Below are positions 52,067 through 61,200 of a stretch of 64,000 nucleotides of DNA, piece by piece (the first letter of the stretch is position 1; every line of letters begins with the position of its first letter). Made by a program: the position numbers and the translations under genes. The DNA is taken from positions 1-64,000 of the forward strand of contig NZ_JASJOM010000005.1 in NCBI RefSeq assembly GCF_030271255.1, written 5' to 3'. The notes under the pieces were generated by a model that ran no database searches, was not told the DNA's origin, and was given only the letters and a program-made list of their open reading frames with translations. Source of the DNA: Peribacillus folii (GTDB taxonomy: Bacteria > Bacillota > Bacilli > Bacillales > DSM-1321).

Positions 52067-52576
52067 GTGATTTCAAAACGAAGGGATGAAACCATATTGG
52101 AAATTAAGACTTGGGTGGAAAAGGACCTTGCTTTACTTTTTCAACTCAATGAACCCGAAATGATGAAGCACCTTGGCGGTCCCGAGAGTGCGGAACAAAT
52201 CGAAAGACGCCACAAACGATACCTTGAGATCGGCAACAAGGGATGCATGTTCAGCATGGTCCTTCCGGAAGCAGGAGCTGTCGGCTCCGTCGGCTACTGG
52301 CAAACCGTCCGCAACGATGAAGTCTATGAAATCGGCTGGAGTGTCCTCTCCTCCTTTCAGGGAAGAGGTCTTGCCTCACAAGCCGTTAGGGCCCTCATCG
52401 CAATCATTAAGGACGAACGCAAATATAGCTCCATCCATGCCTTTCCATCCGTCCATAACGCCGCATCCAATGCCATTTGCCGGAAGCTGGACTTCAAGCT
52501 CCTCGGCGAATGTGAATTCGAATATCCGCCAGGGAGCTTCATGTTATGCAATGATTGGTGCATGAAGCTTGATTGA
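52067..52576 (+). CDS. GNAT family N-acetyltransferase
   Basis: A 169-residue acetyltransferase. The acetyl-CoA loop is IGWSVLSSFQGRGLASQAVR (about 88-107), followed by AFPSVHNAASNAICRKLDF. The GTG at 52067 lies 5 bases after GAGAGGGG. Its 5' end overlaps the upstream region of the sigma-54 activator gene on the other strand. Substrate not predicted. Confidence 0.78.
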   Translation: MISKRRDETILEIKTWVEKDLALLFQLNEPEMMKHLGGPESAEQIERRHKRYLEIGNKGCMFSMVLPEAGAVGSVGYWQTVRNDEVYEIGWSVLSSFQGRGLASQAVRALIAIIKDERKYSSIHAFPSVHNAASNAICRKLDFKLLGECEFEYPPGSFMLCNDWCMKLD

Positions 52577-52698
52577 ATCGATAGCGGCTGTTTTTAAGTG
52601 GGAAAAGTCGAATGATGTTGGATTCAGGAAATTTATTTCCCGGGAAAGTCGAATTATCCCCAAGTATTCCTTAAGAGGGACGAATTAGCCTTCCGGCG

Positions 52699-52726
52699 GG
52701 CAGAAAGGGTGAATATCCTTTCCGCC
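52699..52726. other. Intergenic hairpin
   Basis: GGCAGAAAGG / CCTTTCCGCC with one mismatch and an 8-base loop, 15 bases beyond the M15 peptidase stop. It may be its terminator, but a T run is missing. Confidence 0.35.
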
Positions 52727-52740
52727 AAGAACATCCTCTA

Positions 52741-53655
52741 TCAAGCAAGCAATGTATGCCAGGTTTCTTTGCCGGCCTGCTTATCTGCAGAAAGGCTGCT
52801 TGCTTTTTGAAATTTGGATAATGCCGCTATGGTTTTGCTGCCGAATCGTGCATCAAGCGGCCCGGGATCGAATCCTTTCATATAAAGGGCGGCTTGCAGA
52901 ATCCATGTGATGGGGCCAGCAGCTCCTTTTCTTAAGGTGACCATCGCCGCCTTGGTTCTTGGCCCCCATTTTCCATCGACTGCAAGTCTATGATTATATT
53001 GCTTATTAAGCTCCGTTTGTAACCCCGTTAAAAGGGCTGATCGCGTTTTGGGACCGGAAAAACCATCGACCGCCAGATTCGTTTTATATCGGCTGTTGAC
53101 TGTTTTTTGGATGAACATGATTTGGCGATTTCCTTCGGTCTTTGGTGTTCCCGTTTTTTTGAATAGGTTGGTAAGGTGCGGTTTCTTCCCTGCTTGTAAC
53201 TGTGTATAGGTTAATCCGCCCGTCATTTCCAAATGGGGATAATCCTTGAATGTGCGCCAATTTCCGCCCCAATCGAATCCCAACTTTTTTCCTATCGCAG
53301 CTACACGCCGCCACCTTGAATCCACCGTCCAGATTGCTTTCCTGCCATCATCACTTACAATGAAGAAATCGATGGCCAGTCCAAAATTATGATAAGATTG
53401 GCCTGGCTTAGCGTTCGTCACAACAGGCTTACCCGGATCACTATAATTTTTTCCATTGTAGCTGTAGATTCGTCCTTGACCATATAGCGCGGCTTGTTCT
53501 TCCAAAGAGCGATAACCTGCGCTTATCTGTACAGCGATCCCTTCTGTATAAGCCCGTTCGATCAGCTCCAATGCTGATGCCTGCACCACAGCCTCCATCC
53601 CTTTGCCCATCTTCTTCACTGATCGCTCCACTAATGTTCGTAATTCCACTTTCAA
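52741..53655 (-). CDS. Peptidoglycan L-Ala-D-Glu endopeptidase (M15, CwlK-like)
   Basis: A 304-residue cell-wall hydrolase. The M15 peptidase (about 1-160) has QISAGYRSLEEQAALYGQGR, the zinc motif SYHNFGLAIDFF (His-x(6)-Asp) and the last ligand His in YPHLEMTG. Two peptidoglycan-binding repeats follow (about 185-235 with DGFSGPKTRSAL and 253-304 with DARFGSKTIAALSKFQ). No signal peptide was found; like some phage endolysins it may need another route out, so a role in sporulation or lysis is possible. TTG start follows AAAGGAGGGACTGCA. Confidence 0.88.
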   Translation of the reverse strand: MKVELRTLVERSVKKMGKGMEAVVQASALELIERAYTEGIAVQISAGYRSLEEQAALYGQGRIYSYNGKNYSDPGKPVVTNAKPGQSYHNFGLAIDFFIVSDDGRKAIWTVDSRWRRVAAIGKKLGFDWGGNWRTFKDYPHLEMTGGLTYTQLQAGKKPHLTNLFKKTGTPKTEGNRQIMFIQKTVNSRYKTNLAVDGFSGPKTRSALLTGLQTELNKQYNHRLAVDGKWGPRTKAAMVTLRKGAAGPITWILQAALYMKGFDPGPLDARFGSKTIAALSKFQKASSLSADKQAGKETWHTLLA

Positions 53656-53746
53656 TGCAGTCCCTCCTTTTACATCCCTAGCACCCTTTATATAAGGCTT
53701 TTCAACGAAAAAGTAGCACCTGAATCATGAAACCCCAAAAAAAAAA

Positions 53747-53788
53747 TAGACCACTTCCATTCGCTTGTTTACGAATGGAAATAGTCTA
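53747..53788 (-). terminator. Terminator of the scoAB operon
   Basis: TAGACCACTTCCATTCG / CGAATGGAAATAGTCTA stem with one mismatch and an 8-base loop, followed on the minus strand by a T9 run. It is 31 bases beyond the scoB stop. Confidence 0.85.
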
Positions 53789-53818
53789 CTGGGAGCTTAT
53801 CTTATCAATCTCTATAGC

Positions 53819-54466
53819 TTATGCCCGAATTTCAATAGAGGGGCTTATGGTGAAGTCAGCCTCGGTTTTGCTTTTCACTTCATCAAGTGTTACGCCATTT
53901 TGCAATTCTATCAATTCCATGCCAGCATCGGTAAAGTGAAAAACAGCCAATTCGGTAATCAGGCAATGGACGACTTTTTCTCCAGTCAATGGCAGTGTAC
54001 AGGACTTTTTCACTTTGGATTCTCCATGCTTGTTCACATGGTCCATGATGACAACGATCCGTTTCGCTCCTTGGACAAGGTCCATCGCGCCTCCCATTCC
54101 TTTCACCATCTTGCCTGGAATCATCCAGTTGGCCAAATCCCCTGTTTCGGAAACCTCCATCCCGCCTAATATCGCTAGGTCGATATGGCCGCCGCGGATC
54201 ATCGCGAATGATTCGGCGCTATCAAAAAAGGATGCTCCCGCCTTTGCCGTTACCGTTTCTTTCCCTGCATTGATCAAATCTGGATCGACTTCGTCCTTTT
54301 GCGGGTAAGGGCCGATTCCCAGTAAGCCATTCTCCGACTGAAGCATGACATTAAAGTCATCGGGAATCATGTTGGCGATCAAGGTCGGCATTCCGATCCC
54401 TAAATTCACGCACATACCATCTTGGATTTCTTTAACGGCCCGTTCTAAAATCAGTTGTCTTGTCAT
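53819..54466 (-). CDS. scoB: 3-oxoacid CoA-transferase subunit B
   Basis: A 215-residue beta subunit of succinyl-CoA:3-ketoacid (acetoacetate) CoA transferase. The catalytic Glu is in MLQSENGLLGIGP (about 47-59), and NLGIGMPTLIANMIPDD is typical of the family. ATG 54466 has AAGGAGGAG upstream; the longer frame runs into scoA. It forms an A2B2 enzyme with the gene upstream and activates acetoacetate for thiolysis. Confidence 0.94.
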   Translation of the reverse strand: MTRQLILERAVKEIQDGMCVNLGIGMPTLIANMIPDDFNVMLQSENGLLGIGPYPQKDEVDPDLINAGKETVTAKAGASFFDSAESFAMIRGGHIDLAILGGMEVSETGDLANWMIPGKMVKGMGGAMDLVQGAKRIVVIMDHVNKHGESKVKKSCTLPLTGEKVVHCLITELAVFHFTDAGMELIELQNGVTLDEVKSKTEADFTISPSIEIRA

Positions 54467-54482
54467 GTGAATTCTCCTCCTT

Positions 54483-55178
54483 TTATGCGTTAGCAGTTGT
54501 AAGTTTTTCAATTCTTTTTACATAGTCCGTTCCTACAAGCACTTTTTGTACATAAACTCCTGAAGTATGAATTTCATCCGGATCAAGCTCCCCTATGCCC
54601 ACAACCTCTTCCACTTCGACAATCGTGACTTTCCCCGCTGTGGCAACGACAGGATTGAAATTCCTTGCTGTTTTCCGGTATACGAGATTTCCGAAATGAT
54701 CCGCTTTCCAAGCTTTGACAAAGGCAAAGTCCCCGATAATCCCTTTTTCCATGATGTATGTGCGGCCGTCGAACTCTTTATGTTCCTTCCCTTTGGCGAC
54801 TTCCGTGCCAACCCCGGTAGCCGTATAAAAGGCAGGAATGCCCGCCCCGCCCGCTCTTAAACGCTCTGCAAGCGTTCCTTGGGGAACTAGCTCGACCTCC
54901 AGCTCGCCGCTTAGGAATTGCTGCTCGAACAACTTATTTTCCCCTACATATGAAGCTATCATTTTTTTGATTTGTTTATTTTCCAGTAAAAGCCCCAGAC
55001 CCCAATCGTCGACTCCGCAATTGTTGCTGACTACCGTCAAATCCTTTACACCCTTGTTACGCAAAGCAATGATTAGTTTTTCCGGAATACCGCTTAATCC
55101 GAACCCGCCAACGATAATGGTAGCTCCATCCTCGATTTGTTCAATAGCGCTGTCAAAAGATGATAACAATTTACTCAT
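54483..55178 (-). CDS. scoA: 3-oxoacid CoA-transferase subunit A
   Basis: A 231-residue alpha subunit. CoA-binding glycines lie in [17 protein letters not shown] (about 22-38), with [12 protein letters not shown] and [24 protein letters not shown] also of the family. It is 16 bases before the scoB start and 29 bases after the permease. ATG follows GGAGATGG. Confidence 0.94.
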   Translation of the reverse strand: MSKLLSSFDSAIEQIEDGATIIVGGFGLSGIPEKLIIALRNKGVKDLTVVSNNCGVDDWGLGLLLENKQIKKMIASYVGENKLFEQQFLSGELEVELVPQGTLAERLRAGGAGIPAFYTATGVGTEVAKGKEHKEFDGRTYIMEKGIIGDFAFVKAWKADHFGNLVYRKTARNFNPVVATAGKVTIVEVEEVVGIGELDPDEIHTSGVYVQKVLVGTDYVKRIEKLTTANA

Positions 55179-55207
55179 TTTTCCATCTCCATTCCTAATC
55201 TATTCTT

Positions 55208-56593
55208 TTAAATAAACAATGATGTGCCAAAAGCGATGATGAAGACGGTCACTGTTTTCAAAACCGTAATCGCAAAAATATCCTTGTATGATTGGCGATG
55301 TGTCAGTCCCGTAATGGCAAGTAAGGTGATGACGGCGCCATTATGCGGCAGCGTATCCATCCCGCCGGATGCCATGGATGCAATTCGATGAAGCATCTCC
55401 GGGGTGATCCCGACATTTTGTGCCACCTGCAAATAGTGACCTCCCATCACTTCCAACGCAATCGAAAGTCCGCCTGATGCAGATCCGGTGATCCCTGCCA
55501 GGACATTGACGGCAACAGCCTCGGATACAAGTGGATTGCCGCTTGCGTTGAACACCCAGCTTTGGATGACCGAAAATCCAGGAAGCGTTTTGACGACATT
55601 CCCAAAACCGACTTCAGATGCGGTATTGAATATGGCAAGCAAAGATCCCATGGCAGCGGCTGTCAATCCTGTTGCCAATTTGACCTTTATCCGTCCAACA
55701 TTGAGGAGCATGGCGGCTATGATACCGATTGACAAGGCTACGATCAGGGACCATGATGATGTAACCGTGCTTACATCGGCAATGTTGAACGTTTCCTTCA
55801 ACATCGATCCGTCATACCAGTGCTTGACTGAAATCGCACTGCGGCTGAATGCGAAGTTGAACGCGACAACAAGGATGAGCGGTACGAGAGACAGCCAAAA
55901 GTTAGGCAGGTTTTGCTGTTCTGCACTCTCCGGCTCATTAATATGGCCTTCCCCGTACCCTTCGCCATTTGCCATCGCTTGTTTACGACGGCGTTCCAGC
56001 CAAAGCATTCCTCCTGTGAATACAATGATTGCCCCGATGATCCCCATGATTGGAGCGGCATAAGTATCTGTTCCGAAATAATTTGTCGGAATGATATTTT
56101 GGATCTGAGGTGTTCCAGGAAGAGCATCCATCGTATAAGTGAAAGCACCTAAAGCAATTGTTCCCGGCAATAACCTCTTCGGAATGTCCGCTTCTTTAAA
56201 GATGGCTGCTGCAAATGGATATACGGCGAATGCCACGACGAACAGGGAAACCCCGCCATATGTCAGTGCCGAACAGGCAAGCACCACTGCCAGGATAGCC
56301 TGCTTCGAGCCCAGTGATTTTACAATGGTTTTGGCGATGGATGCGGCTGCACCGCTCATCTCCATGACCTTTCCGAATACGGCCCCTAATAGGAATATCG
56401 GAAAAAACGCTTTAATATAGTTAGCGGCGAACGTCATGTATGTCTCTGTATAACTCGGCAGCAAGTGACCGCCGGATAAAATGACCGCCAACAAAGTAAC
56501 GAGCGGCGCTATGATAATGACCGGATAGCCCCGGTAGGCTAAAAAGATTAAAAGTCCCAGCGCCACAACGATGGCTAAAATTTGTATCACCAA
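55208..56593 (-). CDS. GntP-family permease (YxjC-like, 3-hydroxybutyrate/acetoacetate)
   Basis: A 461-residue membrane protein with about 12-14 helices of the GntP/gluconate permease superfamily. HNGAVITLLAITGLTH (about 410-425) and GASGGLSIAL-like blocks (AGITGSASGGLSIALEV) are typical. In B. subtilis, yxjC precedes scoA and scoB and is considered a 3-hydroxybutyrate permease; the same order is here. TTG 56593 is chosen because AAGGGGG lies 7 bases upstream; the ATG at 56716 gives an unrelated N-terminal extension. Confidence 0.85.
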   Translation of the reverse strand: MVIQILAIVVALGLLIFLAYRGYPVIIIAPLVTLLAVILSGGHLLPSYTETYMTFAANYIKAFFPIFLLGAVFGKVMEMSGAAASIAKTIVKSLGSKQAILAVVLACSALTYGGVSLFVVAFAVYPFAAAIFKEADIPKRLLPGTIALGAFTYTMDALPGTPQIQNIIPTNYFGTDTYAAPIMGIIGAIIVFTGGMLWLERRRKQAMANGEGYGEGHINEPESAEQQNLPNFWLSLVPLILVVAFNFAFSRSAISVKHWYDGSMLKETFNIADVSTVTSSWSLIVALSIGIIAAMLLNVGRIKVKLATGLTAAAMGSLLAIFNTASEVGFGNVVKTLPGFSVIQSWVFNASGNPLVSEAVAVNVLAGITGSASGGLSIALEVMGGHYLQVAQNVGITPEMLHRIASMASGGMDTLPHNGAVITLLAITGLTHRQSYKDIFAITVLKTVTVFIIAFGTSLFI

Positions 56594-56748
56594 TCCAATT
56601 CCCCCTTTTCTTTTTTTCTCCCCTTGTCCCCATAAGCTCTTAGCGGAAACTATCAATCTCCCTAAATTCCAATATTTTTTCCCTTGTACCATCCAAGCCT
56701 GCCTTCCCCAAGTCAAGCTGAATGATTCCCTAAGTGCTTCTCATTCAT

Positions 56749-56762
56749 TGAGAACGCTTTCA
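56749..56762. promoter_or_regulatory. Candidate CcpA cre site in permease leader
   Basis: TGAGAACGCTTTCA fits the cre pattern TGNAANCGNNNNCA with one mismatch. It lies about 80 bases downstream of the predicted start of transcription, where a CcpA roadblock could act. Evidence is motif only. Confidence 0.4.
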
Positions 56763-56849
56763 ACATTTTGGTGAATGACGGAATTCATTTTTTAGTTTAC
56801 GTGCACACACCATATAAAATGACAGATTGACCATTCGTTAAAGTAATTA

Positions 56850-56865
56850 TGCAATTATCGTGCCA
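56850..56865 (-). promoter_or_regulatory. Sigma-54 promoter of the permease-scoAB operon
   Basis: TGGCAC-GATAA-TTGCA on the minus strand is a perfect match to the -24/-12 consensus. It predicts transcription from about 56839 and a leader near 245 bases to the start codon. A second identical-form promoter lies at 61020-61035. Confidence 0.85.
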
Positions 56866-57125
56866 ACTTACATACATGGTTATAATGCTGCGTTTTCATA
56901 AAATTAGCCAGCTGGAACCCTTTAAAACTGTCAGGTTTTCCTTACACATGATCAGATTCCGTTAAAAAGTGTGCGGATTCCCTTACAATCATTACAACCA
57001 CCTTCGATTTATGTACGGATATCCTGACATAACAGCATGAACGTCCACGTGTAAGATTCGCTTTCGGGCGGACAGTCCGCCCTAGGCGCCTCCCAATAGT
57101 TTGGCAAAAAGATCGTTTCCTATTT

Positions 57126-58796
57126 TCATAAACCATATTTATTCATTTTTTCGTAAAGCGTTGTTCGGCTGACTCCGAGTTTCTTTGCCGTTTCTGATTT
57201 ATTGCCGGAAGTCATCTCCAGGCATGAAAGGATGGCAGTCCGTTCGGTCTCATCCATCAGTTCGGCCAGGGTGCGGATCGTGATGGTTTCCTTCTGACCC
57301 GTGATTTCCTTCGGGAGATGCTTGGAACGGATCATTTCCCCTGCTTCAACCATATTCATGGCCCGTTCAATGATATTCTCCAGCTCACGAATATTGCCTG
57401 GCCACTCATAGTGGCGAAGCAGCCGTAATGCTTGGTCACTCAACCCAAGTACATGTTTTTTCATGAGGCTCTGGTATTTTTCGACAAAATGTTTCGCCAA
57501 TATTTCCATGTCCTCTGGACGTTCCCTTAAGGAAGGGACCTGGAATTGCATCACCTTCAGCCGGTAATACATATCAAGCCGGAATTCCCCTTTAGACACC
57601 ATATCCTCCAGATTGCGGTTCGTTGCAGCGATCACGCGCACATCAATCGGAATGCTTCCTGTCGAACCGACCCTCTCGATCTCTTTTTCCTGCAGCACAC
57701 GAAGCAGCTTCACCTGCATATGCAGCGGCAGCTCGCCGATCTCATCAAGAAAGATCGTTCCCCCTTCAGCCGCTTCGAACTTCCCTGCTTTTCCGCCTTT
57801 TTTGGCACCCGTGAAGGAACCTTCTTCATAGCCGAACAGCTCGGATTCCAGCAGCTCTGCCGGAATGGCGGCACAGTTCACCTTGACGAACACACCCATC
57901 GCCCGTCTGCTATCATTGTGGATGGAGTGGGCAAACAGCTCCTTACCCGTTCCGCTTTCGCCCAAGATCAATACATTCGAATCGCTTTTTGCGGCAATTT
58001 TGGCCTGGCCCTTCACTTCCATGAAAGCAGGACTTCTCCCCATCAAATGATCAAAGGTATAGGAGGCTTTATTTCTCTCGCGAAAATCGCCTTTATACTT
58101 TTTCAGCTCCACCTCAAGCGAGTTTATCCGTTTGGAGAGGGCCGTGAACTGCCCGACATTCTTAAACAATATCTTCCCGACCGCTCCTATCAATTTACCC
58201 TGCTTGCGTATGGGGGAGCGTGTTGCAATGATATAATTATCTTTTATTTTCTGTAATTCAGCGACCTCTTGCTTGCCCGTTTTCGAGACCACATGCATAC
58301 GCGTATTTTCAATGACCTCCGTGACATGTTTCCCTATGGAGCTTTCCTGATCGACCCCAAGAAAATCCGCATACGCGTGGCTCAGCATTTGGACATAGCC
58401 TTCCGTATCGACCATCACTAATCCGTCATAGGCAAATTCGATGATATCCTTGAAAAGAACCTCTTCGTGATTATCGATAGTAAGAAAATCACTTTTATTA
58501 TTGGTAAACAGCAGGAGATATATTTGATACTTCACATCACCCATTTGAATGATGGTTTTCCTGACAATCCCATTATGTTCGTTCAAACGGATTGGCGTAT
58601 TGACAGCCGGCAAAAGGTTTTTTTCGATCAGCTTATTGATTTGCACGTCGAATTGATTATCGGCAAATGCCTCTGATAATACGCGATTGGATAAAACGAT
58701 TTCTTTTTCGTTTTTCGTAACCAAAACGCCAACAGGCAATTCTTCCAATATCGCTTTCACTAAATCCATTTGAACCGTTTCATGATCGCTCGCCAT
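57126..58796 (-). CDS. Sigma-54-dependent activator of the ketone-body genes
   Basis: A 556-residue activator. Two PAS-like parts occur (about 12-110 and 115-230, including DGLVMVDTEGYVQML), then an AAA+ domain with Walker A LILGESGTGKELFAHSIHN, the sigma-54 loop EGSFTGAKKGG and Walker B GGTIFLDEIGELP, and a Fis helix (KSETAKKLGVSRTTLYEKMNKYGL). ATG 58796 follows AAGGAGAATACGT. It lies between the permease-sco genes and the thiolase, and two near-perfect -24/-12 promoters in the locus imply that it drives both. The inducer (acetoacetate or 3-hydroxybutyrate) is inferred. Confidence 0.9.
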   Translation of the reverse strand: MASDHETVQMDLVKAILEELPVGVLVTKNEKEIVLSNRVLSEAFADNQFDVQINKLIEKNLLPAVNTPIRLNEHNGIVRKTIIQMGDVKYQIYLLLFTNNKSDFLTIDNHEEVLFKDIIEFAYDGLVMVDTEGYVQMLSHAYADFLGVDQESSIGKHVTEVIENTRMHVVSKTGKQEVAELQKIKDNYIIATRSPIRKQGKLIGAVGKILFKNVGQFTALSKRINSLEVELKKYKGDFRERNKASYTFDHLMGRSPAFMEVKGQAKIAAKSDSNVLILGESGTGKELFAHSIHNDSRRAMGVFVKVNCAAIPAELLESELFGYEEGSFTGAKKGGKAGKFEAAEGGTIFLDEIGELPLHMQVKLLRVLQEKEIERVGSTGSIPIDVRVIAATNRNLEDMVSKGEFRLDMYYRLKVMQFQVPSLRERPEDMEILAKHFVEKYQSLMKKHVLGLSDQALRLLRHYEWPGNIRELENIIERAMNMVEAGEMIRSKHLPKEITGQKETITIRTLAELMDETERTAILSCLEMTSGNKSETAKKLGVSRTTLYEKMNKYGL

Positions 58797-58860
58797 ACGT
58801 ATTCTCCTTAACCAGTCTGAATTTTCCCTCATTATATCATAGGAAAATGAGGCCAAGGCA

Positions 58861-60036
58861 TTATCGCTCCACAATCAGTGCCGTTCCTTGTCCGCCGCCG
58901 ATACATAAGGTGGCAAGGCCCGTTTTTGCTTCCCTGCGCTTCATTTCATACATTAAAGTCACTAAGATGCGGGCACCAGATGCACCTACCGGATGACCCA
59001 AGGCAATTGCCCCGCCATTCACATTCACTTTCTCCGAATTCAGGTCAAGGTCATTAAGGACGGCGAGTGACTGCGCCGCAAAGGCTTCATTCACTTCCAG
59101 CAAATCAAGATCATCGATTGTCATTCCCGCTTTCGCTAGAGCTTTTTTTGTCGCAGGAACTGGACCGTAGCCCATGATTTTCGGATCGAGCGCGGCGTTT
59201 GCATAGGATTTGATGGTTGCCAGTGTTTCCAGGCCAAGCTCGTCTGCTTTTTCTTTGGACATCAGGACCAGCATCGCTCCCCCATCATTGATTCCCGATG
59301 CATTGCCGGCCGTCACCGTTCCATTTTCCTTAAAGGCAGGGCGCAGCTTCGTTAGCTGATCGATTGTCAGCCCATGCCGTGGATGTTCATCCTGATCCAC
59401 CAAGATCGTCTTTCCGCGGCGTTTATATTCAACAGGGGCGATTTCATCTGCAAACCGGCCTTCAAGCTGGGCCTTTTCAGCCTTCATTTGGCTATTTAAC
59501 GCGAATTCGTCCTGCTTTTCCCGGCTGATTTCCCACTGCTCGGCAATATTTTCCGCAGTCACGCCCATATGATACTGATTGAAAACATCCGTTAAGGCGT
59601 CATACGTCATGGAATCCACCGCTTCGGCATTCCCCATTTTCTGGCCAAAACGATAATTTGGAAGCAAGTATGGGGCATTGCTCATACTCTCTATCCCTCC
59701 TGCAAGGATCACATCCGCATCACCGAGGGCAATGAATTGTGCGCCCATGATGACCGTCCGGAGTCCAGACCCGCAAAGTTTATTAACGGCCATTGCCGGC
59801 GTCGTTTCCGGAATGCCTGCATGAATCGCAACCTGACGTGCCACGTTTTGCCCTAATCCGGCAGATAGGATATTCCCGACCAATACCTCATCGATCAAAT
59901 CAGCCGGGATTTTCGCCCGCTTGATCGCTTCCTTCGCTGCCACAACCCCCAATTCAACAGCCGAAACATTGGCAAGGCTTCCTCCAAACGTACCGACCGG
60001 TGTCCTCGCTGCCCCTACTATCACTACTTCTCTCAT
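58861..60036 (-). CDS. Acetyl-CoA C-acetyltransferase (thiolase)
   Basis: A 391-residue thiolase that splits acetoacetyl-CoA to two acetyl-CoA. The acyl-accepting Cys88 is in NKLCGSGLR, the His is in [12 protein letters not shown] (about 346-357), and the second Cys is in [11 protein letters not shown] (about 375-385). It overlaps the upstream hbd-type gene by 4 bases. Length and motifs are those of bacterial AtoB/ThlA. Confidence 0.95.
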   Translation of the reverse strand: MREVVIVGAARTPVGTFGGSLANVSAVELGVVAAKEAIKRAKIPADLIDEVLVGNILSAGLGQNVARQVAIHAGIPETTPAMAVNKLCGSGLRTVIMGAQFIALGDADVILAGGIESMSNAPYLLPNYRFGQKMGNAEAVDSMTYDALTDVFNQYHMGVTAENIAEQWEISREKQDEFALNSQMKAEKAQLEGRFADEIAPVEYKRRGKTILVDQDEHPRHGLTIDQLTKLRPAFKENGTVTAGNASGINDGGAMLVLMSKEKADELGLETLATIKSYANAALDPKIMGYGPVPATKKALAKAGMTIDDLDLLEVNEAFAAQSLAVLNDLDLNSEKVNVNGGAIALGHPVGASGARILVTLMYEMKRREAKTGLATLCIGGGQGTALIVER

Positions 60037-60980
60037 CTTACTTCCTCCTTTTCCCGTTTTAATTTTCCTAGTTTAATGAAATTACGATCCCGCTGATTGA
60101 TTTTCTCGGAAGCGGAACTTGCTTCATACGTAAAGATCCCTTCTCCAGACTTCGCCCCAAGCTTCCCTTCCTCCACCAACTCACGGATCAATACAGGCGC
60201 TTGCTTACTTTGGTCCAGCACGGGAGAAACGTTATCAAACACCCGCTGCCATGTATCCAACCCGCCAAAATCTGCAATCTCGATCGGCCCGGTAAATGCC
60301 CATCGAAAGCCTGGTCCCGCCGTTATCGCCGTATCGATATCCGCAGCACTGGCAACCCCTTCTTTTAATAGGTAAAACGCTTCGCGCATCAAGGCAGTCT
60401 GGAGGCGATTGGCAATGAAGCCTGGTATTTCTTTGTTCAAGAGAATCGGAGACTTGCCGATTTTGCGCATCAAATCAAGGGTGACCTGGACGATTTCCGG
60501 CTTTGTTTCTCCATGCTGCACAATTTCCACCAATGGAACCAAGTGCCCGGGATTGAAGAAATGGGTGATGACCATCCGGTCGGCAAACGTCGCCTTCTCC
60601 ATCAATTGGGATATCGGAAACGTCGATGTATTGGAAGCTACAATGGCATCCGGTTTGATGATGGTCTCCATTTCCTGATATAAATTCCACTTCAACTCGA
60701 TGACTTCCGGAATCGCCTCGATGATAAAATCGGCGTCCCTTATGGCCGTTTCCAAATCTACCTGATATGTGATGTTACCCATGGCGCGTTGCTTATCCTG
60801 ATCGGTCAGCACACCTTCCTCCATCAGCAGTGATAGATTGTCAGCCATTCGATTTTCGGCATGTGATAACAGCTCTTCCTTTATATCGTTAATCGTGACC
60901 GCGTATCCGCTGACGGCAAAAGACTGAGCGATGCTACTTCCCATGACACCCGACCCGATGATCGCTATTTTTTTTATCAT
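60033..60980 (-). CDS. 3-hydroxyacyl-CoA (3-hydroxybutyryl-CoA) dehydrogenase
   Basis: A 315-residue Hbd-type dehydrogenase. The Rossmann loop is [13 protein letters not shown] (about 6-18), and the catalytic His in [16 protein letters not shown] (about 137-152) is conserved. ATG 60980 has GGAAGGGGAATAAAG upstream, and the sigma-54 promoter 40 bases above fits it; a longer frame to 61079 is untranslated leader. First gene of the hbd-thiolase-activator operon. Confidence 0.93.
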   Translation of the reverse strand: MIKKIAIIGSGVMGSSIAQSFAVSGYAVTINDIKEELLSHAENRMADNLSLLMEEGVLTDQDKQRAMGNITYQVDLETAIRDADFIIEAIPEVIELKWNLYQEMETIIKPDAIVASNTSTFPISQLMEKATFADRMVITHFFNPGHLVPLVEIVQHGETKPEIVQVTLDLMRKIGKSPILLNKEIPGFIANRLQTALMREAFYLLKEGVASAADIDTAITAGPGFRWAFTGPIEIADFGGLDTWQRVFDNVSPVLDQSKQAPVLIRELVEEGKLGAKSGEGIFTYEASSASEKINQRDRNFIKLGKLKREKEEVR

Positions 60981-61019
60981 CTTTATTCCCCTTCCGTTTA
61001 TGTCCTCCCCTTTTATACA

Positions 61020-61035
61020 TGCAACATTCGTGCCA
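61020..61035 (-). promoter_or_regulatory. Sigma-54 promoter of hbd-thiolase operon
   Basis: TGGCAC-GAATG-TTGCA on the minus strand is again a perfect -24/-12 match. The predicted start of transcription near 61009 leaves about 30 bases to the ATG at 60980. A near-perfect repeat AACAAAA-TTC-TTTTGTT lies just upstream (61049-61065). Confidence 0.85.
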
Positions 61036-61200
61036 CCTCTAAAAAGAAAACAAAATTCTTTTGTTCTGGGGCAAACCATGATAGACTCTTACTCATTAAC
61101 CTAAACCATATTTTTATACCTTCCCTATTCATTTCCAGCAGTACTTAGAGAAATTAAATCGACAGATTGAACCATTACATTTTTTTTGGAGGAATGTAAA

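Larger units (their letters stand above)
56594..57125. other. 532-bp intergenic control region of the ketone-body module
   Basis: Besides the sigma-54 promoter and the cre-like site, this stretch has a GAATGA..TCATTC inverted repeat (about 56720-56746) and an 8-1-8 perfect palindrome GGGCGGAC-A-GTCCGCCC (57066-57082). The latter lies 44 bases past the activator stop and may be a terminator stem or an activator site. No gene is visible. Confidence 0.5.

Noticed and set aside
60981..61079. 33-residue extension of the 3-hydroxyacyl-CoA dehydrogenase
   Set aside because: It spans the sigma-54 promoter; a good ribosome binding site precedes the inner ATG and the Rossmann motif begins there.
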